A stretch of DNA of 64,000 bases. Origin: Triticum aestivum. Its lineage: Eukaryota > Streptophyta > Magnoliopsida > Poales > Poaceae. Both the position numbers and the translations under genes were made by a program. Positions 40,568 through 51,640 of this stretch are shown piece by piece (positions within the stretch are counted from its first letter, which is position 1; each line of letters opens with the position of its first letter). The DNA lies in the NCBI RefSeq assembly GCF_018294505.1, contig NC_057797.1:125803116-125867115 (forward strand). The letters are read 5' to 3'. A model generated the notes under the pieces. The model searched no databases. It had not been told where the DNA came from and saw only the letters and a program-made list of their open reading frames with translations.

Positions 40568-42859
40568 TGAACAAAATGGAAGACGACGGGCATTGGTGCG
40601 GTGAACCTCTTCGAGGGCGGATATGGTGGCCGGCGCGTAGTCGAGCTGCCGAGCGCCGTGGTTGGACACGATGATGCCGGCTGCCCCGGCCTCCACTGCT
40701 TTCCTGGCTGTTTGTTCCCCATGGTGTTCAACATTTCATGTATAAAAGATGAAAGATATGATCAACAAATTTATCCTCTGAAATGACTGAAGATACCGAA
40801 CAGCGTTTACCGACTTACCGTCCTCGGCGGTCACGATGCCCTTCAGTAGAATGGGCAGGCTGGTTATGGATTTCAGCCACTCCACGTCCTACACACAGGG
40901 TTACCGGAGAGAGAATGTCAGAATTCACGTTCCAACTTCCATTATGCTCCTGAAGGATTGGCTCCTTGTTTCGGACATCAGTGCAGCAGCAGCAGCCAAG
41001 TACTGGAGCAATTCAAGGTTACTGTCTCCCTATATGTAAGGCACGTTCTCTACTGATAGGCAACCCTGCTCTTGCCAGAGGGCTTTGAATGTATAGCGTG
41101 CCTCTAGATGGGTCATGCAGAATGGCAGAATTGTCCTTGAAATTACTGTTGAACATACTTATGGAGTACTGGCGCACATGCTGTAGGATCTAAAGCTTTA
41201 ATTTGCATATGGGTGCTGATTTTGCTGTACCTTCCATGATAAAGACGGGTCCAGCGTGTCGCGCGCGTACTTCTCAAGCTTCGACCCGTCCGTCTGCAGA
41301 TGAGAAATATGAGCCTTTCAGAAAGAAAAATGAATCCATGTAGTGTCCGAATGTCATAAACTATTTTGTTCATCTGTCCAGCACGGACAAATTATCCTCG
41401 AGTAAACATGCTCAAGGTAAGATATTCCATCAAGCAGGCATTGACTCACCGTATCGAGATCATCTATTGGCATCAAACCTTCGAGGTTTGCATTCGCAGG
41501 AGCAACCATTCTGCATGAACAATAAGATCAGCAAACCAAACATAAGAATTCTGTGCCATGGTGTCTGTTTATGACATTCAAAGGCCATATAAATATCTTT
41601 TAGGTACGATTTCAGGCATGAGACATTTGTAGGCTTATCAAATTTTAACCTCAGTGAATCGAGTTATATCATATTATTAAGTTGGTATTCTCTAACAAAG
41701 AATATTATTAAGATGGTACTAACATCACCAGATTTCCTATAAGAGGGAAATTCCCATATGGTTATTTTGGTGGGTTCAAACTATAACATTGCAGATTGAT
41801 CAGGTATACTTTGAGCTATTAAAAGTATATGCAAACTTTAAAGTCCTAACGAATAAACTCTATCTTTAAATAGAAGCATATTATCTTGTCATGTGGTTTG
41901 CCGCAAAAAATAGGGTAGTATATGTAGAAGGAAAATAACAAATTGTTGTACAAAATATTTAAAACTTTGAAGATAAAATTGTACTTATTTCTGATATCTG
42001 CTTCACGTCGACCGAGCATAGGAGTGTCAACTGTCAAAACAATTGCCTTGAACCCATGACTCTCAGCCCGTTGTACCAATGTTGCTGAAATATCTCTGTT
42101 CTTAAACACCTAAAATGTTTGTACATAAAACAAAATCTGAGATCACATTATCACGAAAGGAATTATATCGAGCTTGAAGTCTAGATGTCATACATATAAC
42201 TGGTAAAAACGAATGGCATTACAACTGGAGGCAACTTCTTCGATTTTGCAACTGGCTGAGAAGGATAGCACCTGTACTTGACAAAAATGAACATATATAG
42301 CAATTGACAGATCAAATAAAACACGATTGAAAGATCATGAATTGTCAGTTGACACCAACCATTAAGGTATTACATGCTGCTGCAGCTCTTGCTGTAGCCA
42401 CCTCCCCTGAAATTAGCATTGAAACAAGAGATGTAGAGATATTACAAAGTTTAGATGTCATTTTTTTGACATTCTAAAATAAGTTTTGAACTATGAGACC
42501 TTCTGGATTTGCCAATTTGTGTGATCCCGTTGGTGCAACAATTATGGGCGAGGGCATGTCATATCCCAATAAGTTTATTGACATGTCTATGTTGCTGACA
42601 TCTACAAGAACCCGAGGTCGCAACCTGCAGAATACACATCGAGAAAATCTTCAAGTCCAAACTCTTCAGGTCAATGAAGATTTTACCTGGAAGAGGCAGT
42701 ATAGGAACAGTACAAAATTCTTCCATATGCTGCAATGTTGTCCCTCAATGTGTGTTCATCCTCCGCTCCTCCATTGATATAATCATAGTGCATCTTTGGC
42801 AGTGCTTTCTTGGCGAGTTCTTGATACTCACAAATATTGACTGGTAGATTATTCTCCAT
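40197..42859 (-). CDS. GLO4: FMN-dependent (S)-2-hydroxy-acid oxidase, glycolate-oxidase family (GLO4/HAOX-like)
   Basis: Oxidises 2-hydroxy acids to 2-oxo acids with release of H2O2, normally in peroxisomes. Ten coding exons on the minus strand: 42859-42714, 42624-42500, 42406-42360, 42271-42194, 42109-41985, 41510-41450, 41293-41231, 40888-40819, 40707-40607 and 40481-40197. They sum to 1101 nt (366 aa), the family length, without stops. Catalytic residues by spinach alignment are present: Tyr25, Tyr132, Asp160 (LTVDTP), Lys231 (LLKGI), His255 and Arg258 (SNHGARQLD). FMN phosphate-site motifs [10 protein letters not shown] and VMVGRP are intact. The spinach Trp108 position is Ser111 (LSFSAS), as I recall for rice GLO4, suggesting longer or branched hydroxy acids rather than glycolate. 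The protein ends SLL, a weak PTS1-like tripeptide. A 5' non-coding exon probably ends at 44946. Confidence 0.95.
40533..40565. repeat. CA microsatellite in the last GLO intron
   Basis: About 16 CA units within the 125-bp intron between exons 9 and 10. A second short CA run lies at 40484-40497 against the exon 10 acceptor. Confidence 0.95.
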
Positions 42860-42864
42860 TTCTT

Positions 42865-44945
42865 CTACATAGAATGTTTAGAGGTCATTCAGCTGATGCA
42901 AATATCTGAATTTTAACCATACATCGGTTCAGATCTTTCTTTACATATGACCAACTGTCCAACTAGATGCCTATTTTTCAGTACTTTAGTGCCAAATCAT
43001 TACATCTTTTACACATATACAGAGCTCTAAATTGAAGTCTCTATATACGTCCGAAAGAACTATAAAATACAGTACTGGCCACCTTTCAGAGCTGCCCTTT
43101 TCTTTTTTAGTAGACAACCTATTGCTTGTGTTCCTTGATCTTTGAGCCAATTTGTTTTTTCTCGAACACGCGTTTTATATTAGAAAAGAACGCCAAGATT
43201 GGTGCAAAGTTTACATGCGTAAACCGGGAGAACCAGAAAGAACCAAAAAAACCAACATAAGCCTAAAAGGTATGAAAGAAGAAAGCCAAAGCCCTACTGC
43301 TACCACTGTCTATTGTAGGACTGGAGGCCGAGCGTGCAGAGGCAAGCTCCTCAAGGCCACGGCCCCTGCCATCTTCCATTGGTCGACCTCGGGCAGAATT
43401 ATTTTTAGCATTTTTTTTCTTGTTTCGATTCCTATTGATTCGTCAAATCCAAAAAGGTCTGATTGCTGATTGAAGTTGAATTTATAAGAAAATTATTTTC
43501 TTCTAAGATTATGCTATGAAGCATAGAAGAAAATCAGCCTATTGCATTTGAAAAAAATAGCCAGGCCTTTTATGATGATGCAGCTGTACTAATAAAACAT
43601 GTTTGTAAACTGAAATATCTGAATCATGCTGCAAATACCATTTATGGAGTAAAGTGCCGTTAGACAAACATTTGCAGTGCCAAACTTGATTTATTCAATT
43701 TGGTACAAAAGCTTACTGACAATCTAATCATGTAGCTTCTCTAAAGAAGATAATCCGATCACAACGGACTCAGCCAAGATGGTTAAAAATTCTTATTCTG
43801 CAGATTTTATAGAAAGGTACATATACAGAAGTAATGCAACAAGAGTACAGTTCCGAAGAAACTCGAGGCACAAAATTTGATTTAATATCCATTCAGGTGT
43901 AAAAACTTGCCAATAATTGAGCACTATAACTTATCAACAATTTCTATAATATAACTTCACTGTTTTTAAGTTAGGAGTTACATAGAGAAGTTTTTACTGC
44001 GAGAATGCGTATCATAACTCATTTTTGTTCAGTCTCCTCGAAACAGGCTTCAGCCCAGCTTTATATATAAAGCCCAAACGGCCGAACCGATACAAAGTGG
44101 TGCGAATTTTTGTTGGGCCTCAGGGTAGATGCAAATTGAAGGGGCAAAACAGTGAGTTTCTACTGTTGGTCACTGACAACTGCAGGGAATCGAAGAGTAC
44201 AATGCAGATCAAAATGGCTCCAGATCAAACTATTCAAGTACAAAGTCCTTTGAAAGTGTAACTGCATACCTGATGCGAGCCAGCCTATCGATAAAAAGTA
44301 CTCGAGTACTCCTCTACTACGTTCCAAAAATGGATAGACTGTGCTACGGCTTAGCACCAGTTCATACAAACATTCAACACTTAAAACCACTAAGCACATT
44401 CAGAAGTTCACTACCCAGGCGCAAAAACACGCATCTACATTCAAATAAAGGCTGGGCCAATCCAGATGATGCACGTCTTCGGGACTACAAAGCGTTTGTT
44501 CATGATCGGAGGAGCAAATCTCAAACAGTCCGCTCTGATCAACCGCAATAACCAGTGAGAAACCTTGTGAGGCCCAAGGTCGAACACTTGACCTGCTGCT
44601 TACTGGAACATCATAGGAAGGAGGTGTCCTACTGAGCTTAAAGATAAGGCCCCGGGACTGGGTCTGGCGAGACGGGGGACAAATTAAGAAGAAAACAGCG
44701 GGAGGACATACAATCGCCACTGGATCTCCGACGCAACTTCAATCATTTCACTGCACCACACAGTCGGGGATCATTCAAGATCCACAGTAACACGGCGGTC
44801 TCATCTGCCAGGCCCCCCACGGGGTCTCGCAGAGCAGCCGGTCAGCCGGAGATCGACAGCAAATCGAGAGCGGGACGGCCGTAGGAGACAGCGAATTGAA
44901 GGAGGGGATCGTGCGTGGAGGTGGAGCAGCAGGCAGGCACCATAC
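42865..44945 (-). other. Putative 2.1 kb intron in the GLO 5' UTR
   Basis: The acceptor CTATGTAG precedes AAGAAATGG at the start codon. A good donor, CTACAG followed by GTATGG, is at 44946/44945. Within it, 43140-43470 and 44020-44130 look like diverged transposon pieces, but I could not place boundaries. No exon with coding sense was found in this stretch. Confidence 0.55.
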
Positions 44946-45110
44946 CTGTAGTAGCGATTGAGGACTCGGGAGGATGGGCAGCTACCGGAGATGTCGGGGA
45001 GGATGAAATCAAGAAGGGGAGACTGATTGCTATGCTAGCTGCTGGCTGGGAAGGGAAGGATAGTGGATGATCGAGTGAGTGTGATGATGTCAGAAGACAG
45101 GTAAGGACAA
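44946..45110 (-). promoter_or_regulatory. Probable non-coding first exon of the GLO gene
   Basis: Pyrimidine-rich minus-strand sequence ending in a consensus splice donor at 44946, with no ATG frame continuing into exon 2. The transcription start was not determined. The inverted-repeat element at 45141 begins just upstream. Confidence 0.45.
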
Positions 45111-45140
45111 GAAGAGGGTGATGTTGGAGTGCGGATTTTT

Positions 45141-45516
45141 GGAGGCCAAGCTCCAGTGAGCTCGGTATTTAAAAAAATAAAATCAAAAAGCGTATTTAAA
45201 AGTTCCAAAAAAATCTGAAAAAAATATCATGAAAACCTATATGTATTCCGCAAGAACGTGTTAAATTTCGTCGAAAAATGTTGTGATTCGTAGGCTGTAC
45301 AAAAATAACAAATTTCTGGCCCAATAACAAAAATAAAAGGCCCATTAAAAAATATGCATTTGTCTTTTTCCTGTACGCCACATGTAAACGTATAATACTG
45401 TGAAATTTTGCATATACATAGTATACATGTGCATGTGTGTTCAAAAAATAAATTTGGAATTTTTCGCGCTCCAAAAAAATAAAAATTGAAAACGAGCTCA
45501 CTGAAGCTCGGCCTCC
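45141..45516. mobile_element. Inverted-repeat MITE just upstream of the GLO first exon
   Basis: 376 bp. The ends are GGAGGCCAAGCTCCAGTGAG on the left and GGAGGCCGAGCTTCAGTGAG on the right arm read inward (2 mismatches in 20), continuing CTCG. Flanking duplications are not clean (GCGGATTTTT versus GTTGGCATTTT), so the superfamily is uncertain; Mutator-like is possible. Confidence 0.7.
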
Positions 45517-45815
45517 GTTGGCATTTTCCGGTGATGTTGGCCCTACACTAGTGAGAACGAAAATTGCAGTCACGCTCGTGCAATTTCATCTCATCAGTGT
45601 CAACTTCAAGTAACTCTGCATTTTTTTAAAAGAAGTATGCTTGTATTCAAACCACAAAATAATACAAAGTCTTTGATCCGTACAAGCATACCTTATCACA
45701 TGCACAAATAACCGGAATAATAAAGAGCATCCTAAAACAACAAGTAAAACAGTAAAACACGAGAGGGCCGCTTGCCCGCCCTGCCTTCCCCCAGCGGCGT
45801 CGCCATGCTCAGCGC

Positions 45816-46224
45816 GTGTTGGCTGCGCCTCGTCCGCCGCCGGAGTCCAGGATGCCGACTGAGCTGTTTGGCTGTTGCTACAATTGTGGCAAAGACGATG
45901 GTCACATCTCGGCGGAGTGCAGGAACCCCAGTTTCTGTGTTCGGTGCCGGGGGGAAGGTCACATCTCGCGGGGCTGCACCCGCCCTCGCAGCTTGTCTCC
46001 GGTGGAGCAGCCGCCGCGCCCCCGTTGGCCCTCCGTCCTAGGGCTTCTCCTGCTGCTGTGGCGTCGGCCGTTTCACCCCCAGCCTCGCCGCGGCGCTCTG
46101 CTTCAGCTCTGCCGCCGCCCCCTCCAGGCCCGCCGCCACCAGGTGCCATCAGGCTTTGGACGGACGTCGTGCGGGCGTCGTTTGCGTCGGCGGCGCGTGT
46201 GACGCCGGTGATCCCGGGTCAGGG
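45816..46224 (+). pseudogene. CCHC zinc-knuckle protein fragment (retroelement gag / LINE ORF1 type)
   Basis: The plus-strand frame contains two knuckles. CYNCGKDDGHISAEC has five residues between the second Cys and His instead of four; CVRCRGEGHISRGC is canonical. After them the sense text moves to another frame (Pro-rich, then LWTDVVRASF near 46150), so a frameshift is likely between about 46000 and 46120. The sequence is cut at 46224 by the LTR of the next element. Such double knuckles occur in nucleic-acid-binding gag or LINE ORF1 proteins of grasses. Its 5' end cannot be fixed. Confidence 0.7.
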
Positions 46225-47904
46225 TGTAGGATCGAAAGTATGTCTAGAGGGGGGGTGATTAGACTACTTGACCAAATAAAACTTATCCTTTTCCCAATTT
46301 TAGTTCTTGGCAGATTTTAGCAACTTTGGACAAGTCAAGCAATCTTAATACAATTCAAGCAAGCATGCAAAGAGTATATGAGTAGTGGAAAGTAAAGCAT
46401 GCAACTTGCAAGAATGTAAAGGGAAGGGTTTGGAGGATTCAAACGCAATAGGAGACACAGATGTTTTGTCGTGGTTTCGATAGGTGGTGCTATCGTACAT
46501 CCACGTTGATGGAGACTTCAACCCACGAAGGGTAACGGCTGCGCGAGTCCATGGAGGGCTCCACCCACGAAGGGTCCACGAAGAAGCAACCTTGTCTATT
46601 CCACCATGGCCGTCGCCCACGAAGGACTTGCCTCACTAGGGTAGATCTTCACGAAGTAGGCGATCTCCTTGCCCTTACAAACTCCTTTGTTCAACTCCAC
46701 AATCTTGTCGGAGGCTCCCAAGTGACACCTAGCCAATCTAGGAGACACCAATCTCCAAGAAGTAACAAATGGTGTGTTGATGATGAACTCCTTGCTCTTG
46801 TGCTTCAAATGATAGTATCCCCAACACTCAACTCACTCTCACAGGATATGGATTTGGTGGAAAGAAGATTTGAGTGGAAAGCAACTTGGGAAGGCTAGAG
46901 ATCAAGATTCATATGGTAAGAATGGAATATCTTGGCCTCAACACAAGCGTAGGTGGTTCTCTCTCAGAAAAGGTAAGTTGGAAGTGTAGGTTCGTTCTGA
47001 TGGCTCTCTCTATGAATGAAGAGGAGGTGGAGGGGTATATATAGCCTCCACACAAAATCTAACCGTTACACACAATTTGCCAATCTCGGTGGGACCGAAT
47101 TGATAAACTCGATTGGACCGATTCAGCAAATCTAGTGACCGTTAGGATTTTCGGTGGGACCGACATGCAACTCGGTAGGACCAATATGGTTAGGGTTAGG
47201 GCATAATGTAATCTCAGTGAGACCAATTACACAAACTCGGTGAGACCGATTTTGGTAATAAGCTAACCAGAGAGTTGGTCAGGTAAACTCGGTGGGACCG
47301 ATTCGCTCATTTCGGTGAGATCGAAATGTTACGAAAGGGAAACAGAGAGTTTACATTGCAATCGCGGTGGGACCGATCGCTCATCTCGGTGGGACCGAAA
47401 CGTTATGAAGGGAAACAGAGAGATTACAATCCCATCTCGGTGAGACCGAGATCCCTATCGGTGAGACCGATTTGCCTAGGGTTTGTGGCAGTGGCTATGA
47501 CATCTGAACTCGGTGGCGTCGGATAGAAAGAATCGGTGGGGCTGAGTTTGACTTTTGGTTTAGGTCATATGTGGATGTGAGAAAGTAGTTGAGGGCTTTG
47601 GAGCATATTACTGAGCACTTTGAGCAAGAGCCTCATTAAGCAACACCTCATCCCTCCTTAATAGTATTGCCTTTTCCTATAGACTCAATATGATCTTGGA
47701 TTACTAAAATAGAAAATGTAGAGTCTTGAGCTTTGAGCTTGAGCCAATCCTTTTGTCCTTAGCATTTTGAGGGGTCCATTTTTCTCATTCATGCCATGTC
47801 AATTATTGAGCTTTCCTGAAATATTAATCTTGAAATAGCATTAGCTCAATGAGCTATATGTTGTTAGAAATTACCAAAACCACCTAGGAATAGTTGCACT
47901 TTCA
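46225..47904 (-). repeat. 3' LTR of the minus-strand retroelement
   Basis: 1680 bp with TG..CA ends. It contains an array of short imperfect repeats (47080-47540). Confidence 0.78.
47080..47540. repeat. Interspersed TCGGTGGGACCGA-type short repeats in the LTR
   Basis: About a dozen imperfect copies of CTCGGTGGGACCGA or TCGGTGAGACCGA are spaced irregularly every 15-60 bp. The core is close to a palindrome (TCGGTGGGACCGA). Confidence 0.85.
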
Positions 47905-47919
47905 ATCTCCCCCTTTTTG
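47905..47919 (-). other. Polypurine tract of the minus-strand retroelement
   Basis: CAAAAAGGGGGAGAT on the minus strand abuts the LTR start TGAAAG. Confidence 0.75.
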
Positions 47920-48430
47920 GTAATTGATGACAACATATAGATCAAAGCTTCGACAAATGATAATAAGAGTGAAAAACATTGTCGCTTTGAGAAGTATGTG
48001 AAAAGCAAGAGCTCCCCGTAAATTTGTGCATAGTTTAAGATTTGCTTTGGACTGCAAATGCACAATGAGTTAGGACCATGGGTTACTTTTCCATGTCACA
48101 TACATCTTGGTGGAGCGCTCAAAATGATAATAATTAAATACATGCACTCATCACCAAGCAAAGTGAATGATCATATGGGGATATAAAAGGATAATGTCAT
48201 CCAATGAGCACTAAGGTAGCATATGATCAAACACATGATCATCCAAGTATCACACAAAAGCATAAAGTATCTTAAACAAGCAAATAACAAAGTTCAACCA
48301 CCAAAAAAAACAAGAGAGAACAAAGAGCAACACTCTCTCTCTCTCGAAGCCTATGATCTATACATTTTCTCCCCCTTTGGCAACAAGTTACCAAAAAGTT
48401 CATAAAAAATGCATAGTGCTAGATCGACTC
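47920..48430 (-). other. Non-coding region between ORF and polypurine tract
   Basis: AT-rich, no sustained open frame. CTCTCTCTCTCTC lies near 48330. Confidence 0.6.
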
Positions 48431-50199
48431 TCAGGCTTGGTCTTCAGGTGGTGGTGTAGATAAAACTCCAAGAACGAAGGCATCAGTTGATGTAGATGGA
48501 GCTGGTGGAGTGGGTGCTGGAGTTGGTGGCACTGAAGCTGTAGCTGGTGCAGATGAAGTTGCTTTGGTGTCTGTAACTTGCACTGCAGCAGATCTCTGTC
48601 CTCTGGGCACTCTAGCAAAAGCATCAGTGGTAGACTTGCCCTTCTTCTCCTGCACTTCATCCTGAAGTTGCTCAACAATTGACTGTATCTCAGTGACCTT
48701 CACATCTAAATCATAGAACTTCTGCTCCATGATCCTCTCCAAGCTCTCCTGGTTTCGAGTCAGGGTGGCCAATCCCTTCTCAATCCTCAGAGTGCAGGCA
48801 ATCAAGTAGCCAAGCTGATCTTGCTTGCTCTTCAGAAGATACTGAGATGCCTCATCAATGGTTGGCATCTTTGCAGCCTTTTCATTCCTTGCCTTCTCCC
48901 TCTTTTCTTGTGCTTGCACAGAAGATGGTTCATTCTCATCCATTACCACAATGTTGTCCTCAAAGTCTGGGCAGATGGGCATATGATCCTTGTCCAAGAG
49001 ATATGTGCCAGTGCCCATCTTGGAGTTGATTGGCTCCTGGATCTGTGGGGCATACCCACAACTTCTCTTCTGATCTGCAGCTGTTCTCTTTATAGTTTCC
49101 ATAATTAGGCTCATGACTTTGAACTTTTGAGGCACATCAAATATGTGAAGCAGGTTAATTGCATGGCCTCTGATCATCTTGTGATCACCTGACTTTGGCA
49201 ATAGAGTGTGCCTGAGGATCCAGTTGATTGTTGGCAAACCTGACAGAAGGTAATGTACCGATCCAAATTTGTGCGTCTCAAGAGCAGCATCTGGGATCTC
49301 TCTATACATATGTGCCATGGTGTTGTGATCCTTCTTCTTCTTGGCATAGACATCCAAGTCATCTTCATTCTCCTTAGGAGCATTGATCAATTTTGCCCAT
49401 TCTTCAACCGTTGACTGGTACCTAGTACCTTCAGACATCCAGACAATCCTTCCATCTGGGTAGAAATGAGCTGTGGAGTAGAACTGCATAATAAGCTCAT
49501 CATCCACTTTGTGAGCTTCTGCCCAACAAAGTCCTCTACTCCACAAGACTTGAAACTATCATAGACTCCAGGATAGTGTTCTTCATTTTCCCTGATGTAC
49601 TCCCAGTCCACCCATCTCATACCACAGACTATAGGCTTCTTGTCAAGCAACACTGTCTCATAGAAGTCCTGCTGTTTCTTTGTATGGAACCTGTAGTCCA
49701 CAGCAGTTCTTCTCCTGACTGCATAGGAATCAGTCAATCTCCACTGTCTGAGTCCTGCATCCTTCCTGAGCTTCATGTCCTCAGCTACTGGATGAGCATC
49801 ATTGTGATATGGAATTTTGGGCTTCAACTTCCTCAAGACATGTGACTCATCATCTTCTTCTTCTATAGCAGCTTCAGGCACTGGGGCCTTGTTCTTCTCT
49901 GCAGCTGGGATATTCCTTGTACTCCTCTTGGGTGCAGCTTTGGGTTTTGGAGCAGATGCCTTGGGAGCTTCTTTGGGCTTAGATGGAGCAACCCCTGATC
50001 TTATAGCATCTCCCATAAGCTTTTGAGCTTTAGGTGCTGGTGCAGCAACCTCTTCCTCTTCATCTTCCATCATTGAGGGCTTCCTAATTACTCTGGCCAT
50101 GGTCTTTTTGACCCTTTTTTTCCTTTTCTTCTCCGCCACAACCTGTTCTTTGGGTGCAGATCCCAAAGTTCTTGAGTGGATGTTCTGGCCTTTGACATA
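48431..50199 (-). pseudogene. Retroelement ORF with a putative plant transposon protein domain, frameshifted
   Basis: Two minus frames (50199-49500 and 49546-48431) form one reading split by a single-base shift near 49505, right after DFVGQKLTKW. The N-terminal part is basic and Ala/Pro/Lys-rich (KKRKKRVKK, then PKAQKLMGDA). The central part (about 49750-48990) holds the conserved text AVDYRFHTKKQQDFYETV, VDWEYIRENEEHYPGVYDSF, MQFYSTAHFYPDGRIVWM, EEWAKLINAP and HTLLPKSGDHKMIRGHAINL. I associate this with the putative plant transposon protein family (Pfam PF20167). The C-terminal part has a coiled coil (TRNQESLERIMEQKFYDL) and a Pro/Thr/Ala-rich end. Its biochemical role is unknown. The 5' end is cut by the CACTA at 50200. 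Confidence 0.72.
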
Positions 50200-50514
50200 C
50201 ACTACAAAAAAAGACACATTCGTGACATTTTGGGCCGAACGATTTTTTTTCTGTCATACATATGACACTTCTATGACGATAATTGTGACAAAACCCGGTA
50301 TCATCATAGATGTGGTGGGCTCCTACTTCTATGACAGAAAATGGGCTTTTCGTCCTGGGCGGGCCGGAGGCGCAGCTGCATGACATTCTTTGGGCCGTCC
50401 ATGACGGAAAAAACCGTGGTAGAAGCGAGGGGAGGAAAATTTTGGGGAGTTCCCGGTTATGGTGGGAGGTCGGGGGCCGAGCGATGCGCGTTTCTCTCGT
50501 ACATGTATGCGCGT

Positions 50515-50700
50515 GTGTGCGAGGCATTGGCTCTAACTGAACCCGAGCGAGGCGTTGGGCTCTAACTGAACCCGAACGATTGCACTGCAGGCTATGCGTT
50601 ACTGAACCCGATCGATCGATCGATGGCTGTTAACTGAACCCGATCGAGCGATTCCTTCGCTACTGATGCTAACTGAAGCCGATCGATTGGATGAACAGTG
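50515..50700 (+). repeat. CACTA subterminal repeats, GAACCCGATCGA type
   Basis: Five or more imperfect copies of TAACTGAACCCGATCGA or close variants, spaced 30-45 bp, including an ATCGATCGATCGATCG-like run near 50610. The repeat ends at an N gap. Confidence 0.8.
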
Positions 50701-50832
50701 NNNNNNNNNNNNNNNNNNNNNNNNNNNNNNNNNNNNNNNNNNNNNNNNNNNNNNNNNNNNNNNNNNNNNNNNNNNNNNNNNNNNNNNNNNNNNNNNNNNN
50801 NNNNNNNNNNNNNNNNNNNNNNNNNNNNNNNN
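50701..50832. other. Assembly gap (132 N)
   Basis: A run of N inside subterminal repeats. Open frames crossing it are not real. Confidence 0.99.
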
Positions 50833-51030
50833 TGAACAGGACCCCGTGGTGTGGAGGGCTGGATGAACAGTAGACGGTGGAGGGGTGCCCGTGGAGGGGT
50901 GGTTGAACAGTAGCCGGTGGAGTAGCGCGCGGTGGAGGCTGGATGAACAGGAGCCCGTGGAGGCTGGAGGAGGTCGACGGTAGCCCGTGGAGGATGGAGG
51001 AGGTCGACGGTGGAGATGAACAGTATCCCG
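50833..51030 (+). repeat. Degenerate GATGAACAG / CCGTGGAGG tandem repeats
   Basis: Units of roughly 30-40 bp, each with TGAACAG followed by CCCGTGGAGG-like sequence, repeated about six times. Confidence 0.8.
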
Positions 51031-51035
51031 TGGAG

Positions 51036-51640
51036 TCCCGTTTTGCGGTACGCCACACCCCTCCCGATGAACAGGACCCCGTTTCGACCGTAGGAGGTCC
51101 GTTTCGTCTGTTTTGCGGTACGCCACACCCCTCCCGATCAACAGGACCCCAGTTTCGACCGTAGGAGGTCCGTTTTGTCCGTTTTGCGGTATGCCACACC
51201 CCTCCTGATCAACAGGACCCCGTTTCGACCGTAGGAGGTCCNNNNNNNNNNNNNNNNNNNNNNNNNNNNNNNNNNNNNNNNNNNNNNNNNNNNNNNNNNN
51301 NNNNNNNNNNNNNNNNNNNNNNNNNNNNNNNNNNNNNNNNNNNNNNNNNNNNNNNNNNNNNNNNNNNNNNNNNNNNNNNNNNNNNNNNNNNNNNNNNNNN
51401 NNNNNNNNNNNNNNNNNNNNNNNNNCCCCTCCCGATCAACAGGACCCCCGTTTCGATCGTAGGAGGTCCATTTCGTCCGTTTTGCGGTACGCCACACCCC
51501 TCCCGATCAACAGGACCCCGTTTCAACCGTAGGAGGTCCGTTTCCTCCGTTTTGCGGCACGCCACACCCCTCCCGATCAACAGGACCCCGTTACGAACGT
51601 AGGAGGTCTGTTTCCTCCATTTTGCGGTACGTCAGGCCTC
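51036..51640 (+). repeat. 70-71 bp tandem repeat array with a gap inside
   Basis: TTTTGCGGTACGCCACACCC recurs at about 51040, 51111, 51182, then after the gap at 51480, 51550 and 51619, a 70-71 bp period. Each unit also has GACCCCGTTTCGACCGTAGG. Copies are highly similar, suggesting recent expansion. Copy number is uncertain because of the N run. Confidence 0.92.
51242..51425. other. Assembly gap (184 N)
   Basis: A run of N inside the 70-bp tandem array. Confidence 0.99.

Larger units (their letters stand above)
46225..50199 (-). mobile_element. Partial LTR retrotransposon (3' LTR plus 3' internal region)
   Basis: The 3' LTR (46225-47904) reads TGAAAGTGCAAC..GATCCTACA on the minus strand. 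A polypurine tract (47905-47919) and a long ORF lie upstream of it. The element is cut at 50200 by a CACTA terminus. Its 5' half and 5' LTR are not found in the window. The left target duplication would be CAGGG (46220-46224), but its partner is missing. I do not know the family. Confidence 0.78.

Noticed and set aside
40125..40604. Plus-strand ORFs of 128-159 codons
   Set aside because: Antisense shadows of GC-rich GLO exon 10. The minus strand gives the conserved protein.
43152..43469. 105-codon plus ORF in the GLO leader intron
   Set aside because: No domain; the sequence looks like a diverged transposon tail.
50592..51580. Minus and plus ORFs of up to 180 codons
   Set aside because: They cross runs of N and tandem repeats; the open frames are artefacts.
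51036..51640. Regular 70-bp repeats resembling a CRISPR layout
   Set aside because: The whole unit repeats with no unique spacers, and the genome is a plant nuclear one.
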